Shown one piece after another: positions 19,279 to 27,783 of a stretch of 64,000 bases of DNA (position 1 is its first letter; every line of letters starts with the position of its first letter). Made by a program: the position numbers and the translations under genes. The notes beneath the pieces were generated by a model. The model was not told the DNA's origin. It searched no databases and saw nothing but the letters and a program-made list of their open reading frames with translations. Origin of the DNA: Algibacter amylolyticus (lineage in GTDB: Bacteria; Bacteroidota; Bacteroidia; Flavobacteriales; Flavobacteriaceae); assembly GCF_014202225.1 (NCBI RefSeq), contig NZ_JACHGE010000003.1:230900-294899 (forward strand), given 5' to 3'.

Positions 19279-19321
19279 TTTACATAAAATGGTAACTTAG
19301 ATATAATTATATTTATGTAAA
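19279..19321. promoter_or_regulatory. 10-bp inverted repeat upstream of the proline dehydrogenase gene
   Basis: TTTACATAAA (19279-19288) and TTTATGTAAA (19312-19321) are perfect arms 23 bp apart, ending 9 bp before the proline dehydrogenase ATG. The repeat may be an operator or a 5'-UTR hairpin for that gene or for the divergent aroB. No regulator is adjacent. Confidence 0.4.
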
Positions 19322-19330
19322 TTTTTTAAA

Positions 19331-20506
19331 ATGAATACCGATTTAATTTTTGATAATACCGAAGTTGCTTTTTCTTTAAAATCAGATTCGGAATTAGAGC
19401 GTGCTTATTTTTTATTTAAAATGATATCAATAGAGCCCTTAGTGCGTATAGGCACTGCTGCAACAAATTTCGCTATTAAGGCGCATTTGCCTATTGAAGG
19501 TTTAATTCGCTCGACTGTTTTCGATCATTTTTGTGGAGGTGTTAATGAAAATGATTGTTTAACGGTTATCGATAATATGTTTGCCAAAGGAGTTAGTTCT
19601 GTTTTAGATTATTCAGTGGAAGGTAAAGAAAGTGAAAAGGAATTTGATTCGGCACAACACAAAATTTTAAAAATAATTGATTTTGCCAAAGAAATTGATG
19701 CTATTCCTATTGCTGTATTTAAACCATCAGCTTTTGGACGTATTTATTTATATGAAAAAATATCAACAGGTGAAGACTTAAAAGCATTGGAAATAGAAGA
19801 ATGGCAGCGTGTTGTTAATCGTTTTGAAGTAGTGTGTAAAAAGGCTAAAGAAAATGATGTTGCTGTGCTTATTGATGCAGAGGAAAGTTGGATGCAAAAA
19901 GCTGCAGATAATTTGGTTACCATTATGATGCAAAAATATAATACCGAAAAACCAATAGTGTATAATACCTTGCAAATGTATAGACATGATAGGTTGTCTT
20001 TTCTGGAAAAGGAGCATAAAAACGCCAAAGAAGGGAAATATTTTCTTGGATATAAATTGGTTAGAGGTGCTTACATGGAAAAAGAAAAGGATAGGTCAGA
20101 GGAGTTGGGCTACCAATCGCCAATTTGTGGAAGTAAAGCATTAACCGATGAAAATTTTAATAATGCCTTAAGGTATATAATTGAAAATCTAGATTGCATG
20201 TCTATTTTTGCTGGCACGCATAATGAAGATAGCTCGTATTTGTTAATGGATTTAATGAATAATAAAGGCCTATTAAATAATGATCCTCGTGTATGGTTTG
20301 GTCAGTTATATGGAATGAGCGACCATATTAGTTTTAATTTAGCTAATAAAGGTTATAATGTTGCTAAATATGTTCCTTTTGGACCGGTAAAAGATGTAAT
20401 GCCATATTTGATACGAAGAGCGGAAGAGAATACCTCGGTTGCAGGACAAACAGGAAGAGAGTTAGCGTTATTAACTAAAGAGAAAAAGAGAAGAAAATTT
20501 ATATAA
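19331..20506 (+). CDS. Proline dehydrogenase
   Basis: A 391-residue single-domain PRODH, without the P5C dehydrogenase part of bifunctional PutA. C-terminal motifs are characteristic: FLGYKLVRGAYME, FAGTHNEDSS, FGQLYGMSDHIS and PYLIRRAEENTSVAGQTGREL, which place the FAD- and proline-binding residues on the TIM barrel. It oxidises proline to pyrroline-5-carboxylate and passes electrons to the membrane quinone pool. Its 3' end overlaps the convergent dehydratase gene by 8 bp. A 10-bp inverted repeat immediately upstream may regulate it. The P5C dehydrogenase partner is not in the window. Confidence 0.93.
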   Translation: MNTDLIFDNTEVAFSLKSDSELERAYFLFKMISIEPLVRIGTAATNFAIKAHLPIEGLIRSTVFDHFCGGVNENDCLTVIDNMFAKGVSSVLDYSVEGKESEKEFDSAQHKILKIIDFAKEIDAIPIAVFKPSAFGRIYLYEKISTGEDLKALEIEEWQRVVNRFEVVCKKAKENDVAVLIDAEESWMQKAADNLVTIMMQKYNTEKPIVYNTLQMYRHDRLSFLEKEHKNAKEGKYFLGYKLVRGAYMEKEKDRSEELGYQSPICGSKALTDENFNNALRYIIENLDCMSIFAGTHNEDSSYLLMDLMNNKGLLNNDPRVWFGQLYGMSDHISFNLANKGYNVAKYVPFGPVKDVMPYLIRRAEENTSVAGQTGRELALLTKEKKRRKFI

Positions 20507-21566
20507 GAGACTTTAAGATGGCTTTTATCTCTTGATTAGTACTTCGTGGAGTAATTTTTAATAAAGACTGGAAATTAATAGCTTTAATTTCTTTTTCTAT
20601 TTTTTGTTTTACAATAATTAAATCGATATCATCTGTTGGAATTAGAATTTCATCACTAGAAATTATTTCTTCATTAAATTTTTCACCAGGACGTAATCCT
20701 GTTGTTTTTAGTTCAATTGAAGCAGGTTTTTTTTGACATTTAATAATTAATCTATTTACAATATCTATAATTTTAATTGGGTCTCCCATATTAAAGGTGT
20801 AAGTGGTTTCTTTATAATTATTGTTGTTAGCAAGTTTTAAAATAAGTTTACAAGCCTTGTGCTTACTTATAAAGTATCTAGAAATATTTTTATCTGTTAT
20901 AGTTACTGGATGACCAAAGTCAATTTGTTTTTTTAGTAAAGGAACCAAAGATCCGTTAGACCCTAATATATTACCAAACCTAGTATTGATAAATAAAGTA
21001 TCACTTTTAGAGTTTAATAATTTAGTGTAGTTTTCTCCTATTTTTTTTGTCAAACCCATAACATTAATAGGATTAACTGCTTTATCTGTAGAAATAAAAA
21101 TAAACTTTTTAACATTAAATTCATGCGCTAAATCGGCGAGTTGTGTTGTTCCTATCACATTAATATTTATTGCTCTAAAGGCATTACTTTCCAGTAAAGG
21201 TACATGTTTGTAAGCTGCTGTATGAAAAATAATTGAAGGTTTGTATTGCTCAAAAATATTCTTAATAGCTTCTTTGTCTGTAATGTCAATTAATTTGAAA
21301 TCCACATTACTAATGGCTTCAAACTCTAGCTCTTTTATTAATTGATAAAGTGGTGATTCTGCATTATCAATTAAAATGAGTTTTTTGTAATTAGAATGTG
21401 TTAATTGATGTACAAGTCCGCTACCTATAGACCCTGCAGCACCTGTAATTAAAATAACATCGTTAGAAAAATCAAATTGAATTTCTTTCCTTATTGAAGT
21501 ACTTAAGGAAAACAATCCTGAGTCATTAAGTAATTCGTCAATATAATTTTTAATTTCTATATTCAT
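20499..21566 (-). CDS. Soluble CapD/FlaA1-like UDP-sugar 4,6-dehydratase (SDR)
   Basis: A 355-residue SDR resembling only the catalytic half of the 650-residue dehydratase at 12924; it lacks the membrane domain. ILITGAAGSIGSGLV, TAAYKHVPLLES, STDKAVNPINVMGLTKK, TRFGNILGSNGS and GLRPGEKFNEE are present. As in other nonclassical dehydratases, Met replaces the usual Tyr in MGLTK. It probably makes a UDP-4-keto-6-deoxy-HexNAc; stereochemistry (retaining or C5-inverting) cannot be told. It is separated by 89 bp from an initiating phosphoglycosyl transferase, so it likely provides that enzyme's substrate or another sugar of the same polymer. It overlaps the convergent proline dehydrogenase gene by 8 bp. 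Confidence 0.85.
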   Translation of the reverse strand: MNIEIKNYIDELLNDSGLFSLSTSIRKEIQFDFSNDVILITGAAGSIGSGLVHQLTHSNYKKLILIDNAESPLYQLIKELEFEAISNVDFKLIDITDKEAIKNIFEQYKPSIIFHTAAYKHVPLLESNAFRAININVIGTTQLADLAHEFNVKKFIFISTDKAVNPINVMGLTKKIGENYTKLLNSKSDTLFINTRFGNILGSNGSLVPLLKKQIDFGHPVTITDKNISRYFISKHKACKLILKLANNNNYKETTYTFNMGDPIKIIDIVNRLIIKCQKKPASIELKTTGLRPGEKFNEEIISSDEILIPTDDIDLIIVKQKIEKEIKAINFQSLLKITPRSTNQEIKAILKSLI

Positions 21567-21655
21567 TATAAAGGATTATAATACCACATTAATTAGCTTA
21601 TTTTTTATTATTAGTTATTTAAATAATTATGTTACTAGCAACTAACTTTTCAGCT

Positions 21656-22249
21656 TTATTTAGTAATTACTTTAATAACAGTTAGTGCAATAAGTTTTAA
21701 ATCGAATATGAAATTTTTTCGTTTTATATATTCTTTATTATACCTTAATTTATCAGGAATTATTGTTTTAATAAAATATTCCTCGGGGTCTTTAGCAGCC
21801 TTAAGTAATTCGACTTCGTTTCTATACTTTAATGATGCTAAGCCTGTTATTCCTGGTCTAACTTTAAATATCTTAAGGTCATCTTCGTTATAAAAGTTAA
21901 CATAATATCGCAGCTCTGGTCTAGGTCCTACAAAACTCATGTCTCCTTTTATAATATTTATAAGTTGCGGAAATTCATCTATTTTAAAACGTCTTAAAAA
22001 ATAACCTATTTTCGTTATTCTAGAATCATTATTACCAAGTGTGAGTAATCCCTTTTTGTTAGACTCCATTTTCATGGTTCTGAATTTATAGATATTGAAA
22101 TCTATATTATTTTTACCTACTCGTCCTTGAACAAAAAGCACAGGACCTTTAGAGTCTATTTTTATTAGAATGGCAATAACTAATAGAATAGGAGCTAATA
22201 CTAATAATCCTATTATGGAAAAAACAACGTCAAAAAGTCGTTTAGTCAT
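21656..22249 (-). CDS. Initiating sugar-phosphate transferase (monotopic phosphoglycosyl transferase, PglC-like)
   Basis: A 197-residue protein, the size of the minimal catalytic domain. KRLFDVVFSIIGLLVLAPI forms the re-entrant membrane helix, VGKNNIDFNIYKFRTM is a family motif, and DEFPQLINIIKGDMSFVGPRPE contains the catalytic Asp-Glu pair (FKIDEFPQL). Such enzymes transfer a sugar 1-phosphate from a UDP-sugar to undecaprenyl phosphate, the first membrane step of repeat-unit synthesis. With the PglE/PglF pair at 11.8-14.9 kb, a diamino-trideoxy sugar is a plausible substrate, which is inference. It lies directly after the small hypothetical gene (1 bp) and before the dehydratase gene. Confidence 0.9.
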   Translation of the reverse strand: MTKRLFDVVFSIIGLLVLAPILLVIAILIKIDSKGPVLFVQGRVGKNNIDFNIYKFRTMKMESNKKGLLTLGNNDSRITKIGYFLRRFKIDEFPQLINIIKGDMSFVGPRPELRYYVNFYNEDDLKIFKVRPGITGLASLKYRNEVELLKAAKDPEEYFIKTIIPDKLRYNKEYIKRKNFIFDLKLIALTVIKVITK

Positions 22250-22250
22250 A

Positions 22251-22625
22251 TTATTTTTTGATAATTAAATTTTGAAGCGTTGCGGTGCTATCACAGTTTT
22301 GGACAACTAAACTAACATCTTTTTTATTATAGTTGGCATCAATAGTATATACTCCACAAGGTTCTTGTCTAGGAGTACTTTCGGAAAAATTAATATCTCC
22401 TTTTTTTAAAATATAAGTGATTCCAAAGGAATCTATTTCTGCAGATTTTAATGCTTCGGAAATATTTTGACTATAAATAAGGTTTTTAGAATTAATATTT
22501 TTTAAAACTCTAGAATCTGGACCATAACTACAAGACGTTTTTTTTCCATTTAAAAAGAATGCTAAAATAACTAATCCTATAGAAAAACCTCCAAGATAAT
22601 AACCAATACGTTGAATAAGACTCAT
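22251..22625 (-). CDS. Small membrane-anchored protein of unknown function (DUF4258-like)
   Basis: A 124-residue protein. An N-terminal hydrophobic helix (IGYYLGGFSIGLVILAFFL) is followed by GKKTSCSYGPDSRVLKNI and a soluble domain with ILKKGDINFSES and a C-terminal sheet-like region. I recall similar proteins in Flavobacteriaceae labelled DUF4258, but this is from memory and was not searched. It lies 31 bp after alanine dehydrogenase and 1 bp before the phosphoglycosyl transferase gene, which suggests co-transcription. The function is unknown. Confidence 0.75.
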   Translation of the reverse strand: MSLIQRIGYYLGGFSIGLVILAFFLNGKKTSCSYGPDSRVLKNINSKNLIYSQNISEALKSAEIDSFGITYILKKGDINFSESTPRQEPCGVYTIDANYNKKDVSLVVQNCDSTATLQNLIIKK

Positions 22626-22656
22626 TTAAAAATTTTAGTGTCGGAAAATGTTGTTT

Positions 22657-23859
22657 TTAAAATATAAGTAGATTGACATCGCTATACTTTAAATCGAACC
22701 ATTCACCAACAGATTTACTTGTTAAAATACCGTGGTAAAAGTACAATCCATTTTTTAAACCTTTGTCAAATCTTAAAGAATTTTCTATACCGCCATCTTC
22801 TGCGATTTTAAGCAAATAAGGTGTGAAGATATTACTAATAGATACGGTGGCGGTTCTTGGGTATCTTGCAGGAATATTTGGTACGCAATAATGCACCACA
22901 TTATGCTTAATATATGTGGGTTGCCTGTGTGATGTTACATCGCTTGTCTCAAAACATCCACCCATATCTATACTTACATCAATTATTATGGCTCCTTTTT
23001 TCATAGATCGAACTAAGTCCTCTGTTACAACTATAGGTGCTCTATTTGTACCTCTTACAGCACCAATAACAACATCACATCGCTTTAGCGCTTTAAGTAA
23101 ATTTTTAGGTTGTATGGTTGAAGTGAATAAAGGCCGTCCAAGTTGCGATTGAATGCGTCTTAATTTGGTAATCGAGTTATCAAATATTTTAACGCCAGCA
23201 CCAAGCCCTAAAGCACTTCTTGCAGCAAACTCGCCAACAGTTCCTGCTCCTAAAATAACGATTTCAATAGGCGGAACACCACTAATATTTCCAAACATTA
23301 ATCCATTGCCGTTTTTAGTGTCGGAAAGTAATTCAGAAGCAATTAAAACAGAGGCTGTACCTGCAATTTCACTTAGCGATCTTACTGCTGGATAACTACC
23401 ATCTGTATCTCTAATAAACTCAAATGCTAAAGCTGTTATTCTTTTTGAGGCCAAAGCTTCAAAATACTTTTTGTTTTGTGTTTTTAACTGTAACGCAGAA
23501 ATTAAAATAGTTTGTGGATTAATAAGTTTTATTTGCTCGAGAGTTGGAGGTTCTACTTTTAAAATCATAGGGCACGAAAAAACTTTTGCTGTATCTTTGG
23601 TTATTTCCGCTCCGGCTTCACTATAATCTTTATCACTAAAACTTGCACCTTCACCAGCGCCAGATTCAATTAATACCCTGTGACCATTACTTACCAGTGC
23701 ATATACAGCATCAGGAGTTAAACAAATACGTTTTTCTTGATAAGCTGTTTCTTTAGGAACCCCTATAAAAAGCTCTCCTTTTTTCTTATAAATCTCAAGG
23801 GTTTCTTCTTGTGGTAAAAGCTGTTGTTTGGTAAAAGGCGAAAGAGGTTGTTTCGACAT
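22657..23859 (-). CDS. ald: Alanine dehydrogenase
   Basis: A 400-residue protein of the alanine dehydrogenase / PNT alpha family. GVPKETAYQEKRICLTPDAV near residues 34-53 and MILKVEPP contain the pyruvate-binding Arg and Lys. IVILGAGTVGEFAARSALGLGA is the NAD-binding Rossmann loop, and IDVSIDMGGCFETS is the following conserved strand. It reversibly converts alanine, water and NAD+ to pyruvate, ammonia and NADH. About 30 residues precede the first homologous block, a feature I associate with the Bacteroidota version. It is the first gene of a leftward set that includes DUF4258-like, phosphoglycosyl transferase and dehydratase genes. Confidence 0.9.
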   Translation of the reverse strand: MSKQPLSPFTKQQLLPQEETLEIYKKKGELFIGVPKETAYQEKRICLTPDAVYALVSNGHRVLIESGAGEGASFSDKDYSEAGAEITKDTAKVFSCPMILKVEPPTLEQIKLINPQTILISALQLKTQNKKYFEALASKRITALAFEFIRDTDGSYPAVRSLSEIAGTASVLIASELLSDTKNGNGLMFGNISGVPPIEIVILGAGTVGEFAARSALGLGAGVKIFDNSITKLRRIQSQLGRPLFTSTIQPKNLLKALKRCDVVIGAVRGTNRAPIVVTEDLVRSMKKGAIIIDVSIDMGGCFETSDVTSHRQPTYIKHNVVHYCVPNIPARYPRTATVSISNIFTPYLLKIAEDGGIENSLRFDKGLKNGLYFYHGILTSKSVGEWFDLKYSDVNLLIF

Positions 23860-24035
23860 GATTAGATTAAATTATTAAATTTCAAATTACAAATAAATTT
23901 TCTAATCAGAAAGATTTCTATTAAACTAATTATTTATTTATATCATTTTTATAAATAGTGAAATTTTATTAAAAAATCTTACTTTTTTAATCTAAGGTGT
24001 TTATCTGTGTAATCTAATTTTTATAAATTAGCACA

Positions 24036-26459
24036 ATGTTTAAAAAACTAATTTGTTTCTTTTTTTTAACCCTTACTTCATTATGTTTTTCTCAGCAATT
24101 TAGTGTTGGTGGAGTTGTTTTGGATTCTGTTAATACGCCCATTGCTTATGCTAACGTTATTATTTTCAATAACGAACAACCTGAAGATGTAAAAGGGTTA
24201 ACTACTAACGATGATGGCTTTTTTGAGTTTGATAATTTAGTTAGCGGTGAATATATTTTAACCGTGAGTTTTTTAGGTTTTGAAAAATTCTCTAAAACAT
24301 TAAAAATTGAAAGTGATTCGAATATAGGAACAATTATCCTTAAAGAAAGCATAGAAGCTTTAAATGGTGTTACTGTTATAGCAAAAAGGCCCACTATTAA
24401 GAGGATGGTCGATAGACTCGTTTTTAATGTGGAAAACTCAACGCTTTCTAATAATAATGTTTTAGATGTTTTAAAACATACTCCAGGTGTTTTGGTAATG
24501 AACGAGACCATTACGGTTAAACAATCTGCTCCTACAATATATATAAATGATAGGCGGGTAAATTTATCGTCAAATGAAGTACAACAACTTTTAGAAGGAA
24601 CTTCGGCAAGTAATATTAAATCTATTGAAGTTATTACAAACCCACCTGCCAAATATGAAGCGGAGGGAAGTGCTGTTTTAAATATTATTACTAGTAAAAA
24701 TATTATTGCTGGGTATAACGGAAGCATATTTGGTAATTATAAACAAGGATCAGAATTTCCTAAATACACATTTGGAACTAGTCATTTTTTTAAAACTAAA
24801 AAATTAAATTTATACTTAAATTATAGTATTAGCCCAAAAAAGGAGTTTCGAAATAATGAGGAATCTGTTAACTTTTTTAAAGACAATTTAAATACTACTA
24901 GTTGGGAAACAGATTTTGAAAGAGTTCGTAAATCCTCAAACCAAAATATTAATACAAATATTGATTATGAGTTTGACGAAAATAATAGCATAGGGTTTTC
25001 ATCAAATGTGCTAATATCTCCTAGAAGACAAACACAAAATAAGGTTAATTCAATAACGCAGGTTTTCAACACTAATAAGGTTTTAGATTCTACATTTATA
25101 ACAGATAATTTAAAGGTAGATGAAACCTTAAATTTGGCATTCACGCTAGATTATATACATAAATTTAAAAAAGAAGGAGAAAAGCTGTTTGTCAATGCGC
25201 ATCATACTAATTATGATTTTTCAAGTTTTCAAGATGTTGATACTAATTATTTTTTACCAGACGATTCGTTTTTACGTAACAATAGGTTTCAAACATTTTC
25301 AAGCCAAGAAATTAAATTATATACAAGCCAGTTAGATTATGAGTTGCCTTTAGATAATTCTGCCTTTTTTGAAGCTGGCGCTAAAATTTCTAGTATAAAT
25401 TCTAAAAGTGAATTGTCTCAAAATGATATTGAAGAAGGCGAAAAAGTGGAAGATTTAGAAAACTCGGATACTTTTTTATACGATGAAACTAATTTTGCTT
25501 TATACAGCAGTTATTCCAAAGAATGGGAGTCGTGGAGTTTAAAATTAGGGTTTAGAACGGAGTTTACTAATATTAAAGGAACATCATTATCTAGTAATTC
25601 TATAAATGATAATAATTACACAAAATTTTTTCCCTCTTTACATGTAATGCATACTGTAGATGATAAAAATGAAGTGTATTTTAATTACAACAAACGCATA
25701 TATAGACCTAGATATAATCAATTAAATCCTTATAAATATTTTTTAAATGATAATTCCTATATCACAGGAAATCCTAATTTAATGCCTCAAGTGGATGACA
25801 CTTTTACTCTAGGATACACGATAAATCAAAAATATACTTTTGAGGCTTATTACAGGTATGAAAACAATCCTGCTCTCGAAATTGTATTTCAAGATAATAC
25901 CAATAATTTATTAAAATACGTGAATACAAATATAGATAGAAGTATTTCCTATGGCTTAGATTTTACTACATATACACCAATAGTTAATAATTGGGATTTA
26001 TACGTATTATCGTCTGTATTTCATTATGAAAATCAGTTTTATGCCATTGAAAGTGATAACGCCTTATTTAATAATAATCAGTGGAGCGTTTATGCGCAAA
26101 TAATAAATTATTTTTCGTTTTTAAAGGATAAAAGCTTAAATGCCGATGTGTCCTTATTTTATATGTCGGCTTATGCCGATGGTCCATCTGAATTAAGTGG
26201 AAGATCGAGTTTAGATATTAATTTCAAAAAAACATTGTGGAATAATAGAGCTTCAGTAAGTTTAGGTATTACAGATGCCTTTAATGGACTAAATTTCACC
26301 CAAACAACCAAGTATTTAAACCAAGATGTTTTGTTTAATTCGAGAATGGAAAACAGGCTAATTACCTTCGGGTTTAATTATAAGTTTGGAAACTTTAATT
26401 TAAATTCCAATAAAAAAACCATAGAGCTGCAAGAACGTGATAGACTAAAAAATGAATAG
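24036..26459 (+). CDS. Outer-membrane beta-barrel protein with carboxypeptidase-regulatory-like domain
   Basis: An 807-residue protein with a signal peptide (MFKKLICFFFLTLTSLCFSQ, cut after FSQ). Residues 22-105 form a CarboxypepD_reg-like beta-sandwich (VLDSVNTPIAYANVIIFN, FFEFDNLVSGEYILTVSFLGF). A plug-like region follows (LKHTPGVLVMNETITV, YINDRRVNLSSNEVQ, IEVITNPPAKYEAEGSA), then a long C-terminal barrel. The architecture is the TonB-receptor-like outer membrane family common in Bacteroidota. No SusD gene accompanies it, so it is probably not a polysaccharide-utilisation receptor. Its ligand is unknown. It ends 1 bp before a convergent membrane-protein gene. Confidence 0.88.
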   Translation: MFKKLICFFFLTLTSLCFSQQFSVGGVVLDSVNTPIAYANVIIFNNEQPEDVKGLTTNDDGFFEFDNLVSGEYILTVSFLGFEKFSKTLKIESDSNIGTIILKESIEALNGVTVIAKRPTIKRMVDRLVFNVENSTLSNNNVLDVLKHTPGVLVMNETITVKQSAPTIYINDRRVNLSSNEVQQLLEGTSASNIKSIEVITNPPAKYEAEGSAVLNIITSKNIIAGYNGSIFGNYKQGSEFPKYTFGTSHFFKTKKLNLYLNYSISPKKEFRNNEESVNFFKDNLNTTSWETDFERVRKSSNQNINTNIDYEFDENNSIGFSSNVLISPRRQTQNKVNSITQVFNTNKVLDSTFITDNLKVDETLNLAFTLDYIHKFKKEGEKLFVNAHHTNYDFSSFQDVDTNYFLPDDSFLRNNRFQTFSSQEIKLYTSQLDYELPLDNSAFFEAGAKISSINSKSELSQNDIEEGEKVEDLENSDTFLYDETNFALYSSYSKEWESWSLKLGFRTEFTNIKGTSLSSNSINDNNYTKFFPSLHVMHTVDDKNEVYFNYNKRIYRPRYNQLNPYKYFLNDNSYITGNPNLMPQVDDTFTLGYTINQKYTFEAYYRYENNPALEIVFQDNTNNLLKYVNTNIDRSISYGLDFTTYTPIVNNWDLYVLSSVFHYENQFYAIESDNALFNNNQWSVYAQIINYFSFLKDKSLNADVSLFYMSAYADGPSELSGRSSLDINFKKTLWNNRASVSLGITDAFNGLNFTQTTKYLNQDVLFNSRMENRLITFGFNYKFGNFNLNSNKKTIELQERDRLKNE

Positions 26460-26460
26460 A

Positions 26461-27003
26461 TTAAAAGTATTCTTTTATTCTTCCCCATAAACTTTTTGGA
26501 GTAATTTTGAACTCTGCTTCAAAATCTTCTAACGATTTATCGGCATCATTAATTTTATTAAATATTCTAGCACGAATTAGATATATTGAAGGTACAATTA
26601 TGGCCATCAATGGTATTAAATATATGAGTTGATTGGAATCTAGATTGGAAATATCTTGCTTAATGGCATTAAATATTTGATAGCTATACATTGCAATTGG
26701 AATGATTAGCACATGATACCACCAATGTCTGCAGGTAAAGAACCAAATAAACAATAAGTAAAGAGGAATTAATTTCCCTGCTAATGTCCAAGCAAGAACA
26801 AAAACACTTTCATTATATCTACTATCATATTGACCAAAAAAAGTGTTCCAGGTTTTTATATCTGGAACACTTTCATATAAATAAAATAAATACGGTGTTA
26901 TAGCTATTAAAGTAGCAACAATACTACCTATAACTAAACTTTTTTTATCCGGCTGATGGTACTTTAATTCTGTTTTTTTCGATTTTTGATGTTTGTTCTG
27001 CAT
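26461..27003 (-). CDS. Hypothetical integral membrane protein
   Basis: A 180-residue protein with a charged N-terminal tail (about 20 residues) and then four hydrophobic segments: near 22-43 (VIGSIVATLIAITPYLFYLY), 69-88 (VFVLAWTLAGKLIPLYLLF), 92-107 (WWYHVLIIPIAMYSY) and 124-143 (LIYLIPLMAIIVPSIYLI). The C-terminal 35 residues are charged and likely cytoplasmic. I recognise no domain. The start codon lies inside the upstream 47-residue ORF, a 59-bp overlap in another frame, suggesting coupled translation. Confidence 0.75.
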   Translation of the reverse strand: MQNKHQKSKKTELKYHQPDKKSLVIGSIVATLIAITPYLFYLYESVPDIKTWNTFFGQYDSRYNESVFVLAWTLAGKLIPLYLLFIWFFTCRHWWYHVLIIPIAMYSYQIFNAIKQDISNLDSNQLIYLIPLMAIIVPSIYLIRARIFNKINDADKSLEDFEAEFKITPKSLWGRIKEYF

Positions 27004-27088
27004 CTAAGTTAAACTGGTTTGCTGCTTGTGCCAAGAATAACACGCCTCCGAAAATTGCTACTGCAATTAAATACTTTTTAGTTTTCAT
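26945..27088 (-). CDS. Small membrane/secreted protein, 47 residues, overlapping the next gene
   Basis: The ATG at 27086-27088 opens a 47-codon frame ending with TAA at 26945-26947. The N-terminus is MKTKKYLIAVAIFGG followed by VLFLAQAANQF, a good signal peptide or single membrane anchor (two-lysine start, hydrophobic core, AQA cleavage-like site). A polar tail of about 20 residues ends in KVPSAG. The frame overlaps the following membrane-protein gene by 59 bp. A clean hydrophobic leader after an ATG, with an upstream spacer, argues for a real gene. The function is unknown. Confidence 0.6.
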   Translation of the reverse strand: MKTKKYLIAVAIFGGVLFLAQAANQFNLDAEQTSKIEKNRIKVPSAG

Positions 27089-27251
27089 AATGTAAGGGAT
27101 TTTAATGAATTAATACCTCAAATTTATATAAACACTAAAAAGAGTCACATGTATAAATGTTAAATTTATGTTAAAACCATAAATATTTCATTTATTTATT
27201 ACGGGTTTACCGTAAATCATTGATTTTTTTTGAAGGAATGTTGCATTATTG

Positions 27252-27689
27252 TCATAAACTGGGTTGATTGGTTGATTGATTTGTGTTTTTTAAACTTAAA
27301 TATCGTTGGTTATTACTTTCTAATTTAATTTCAATTTTGGAAACCTTATCTATTAACAAGGGTTCAATTATCTCTGGCCACTCTATTAGCTTCCAAAAAT
27401 CGGAATCTAAATAATCTTCAATTCCAAAATTATATGTTTCTTCAATATCGTTAATTCTGTACAAATCAAAATGATAAATCTTCCCATCATTTAAATCATA
27501 CTCATTAACTATAGAAAAAGTTGGACTACTAACCTCGTCCTTACATCCTAAAATCTTTACTATAGTTTTAATAAGTGTGGTTTTGCCAACACCCATATCT
27601 CCATAAAACAGTAACGTTTTTGACTTTGAATTTTCAATGATTTGTTTTGCAACTTGCTCAACATCATCAATTCCGTAACAAATTTCCAA
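27252..27689 (-). CDS. tsaE: tRNA threonylcarbamoyladenosine biosynthesis ATPase
   Basis: A 145-residue P-loop protein starting at a TTG codon (27687-27689), since no in-frame ATG precedes the conserved region. Walker A is FYGDMGVGKTTLIK (about residues 29-42), followed by SSPTFSIVNEY and IYHFDLYRI, then DFWKLIEWPE, all TsaE signatures. TsaE works with TsaB and TsaD in the t6A modification of ANN-decoding tRNAs. It follows porX on the same strand after 94 bp. The C-terminal tail NTNQSTNQPSL is low-complexity and probably unstructured. Confidence 0.93.
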   Translation of the reverse strand: MEICYGIDDVEQVAKQIIENSKSKTLLFYGDMGVGKTTLIKTIVKILGCKDEVSSPTFSIVNEYDLNDGKIYHFDLYRINDIEETYNFGIEDYLDSDFWKLIEWPEIIEPLLIDKVSKIEIKLESNNQRYLSLKNTNQSTNQPSL

Positions 27690-27783
27690 CTTTCTACAAA
27701 TTTATATATGCAATAATAACCTTTTTAATTTAAAAAACCTAAAACAAAACGCTGTTCGTCGATAAAATATGCTTTTTATGGAT

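Noticed and set aside
27199..27215. TTACGG-GTTTA-CCGTAA hairpin as tsaE terminator
   Set aside because: On the minus strand no T-run follows the stem, and the stem is only 6 bp; it is too weak to call.
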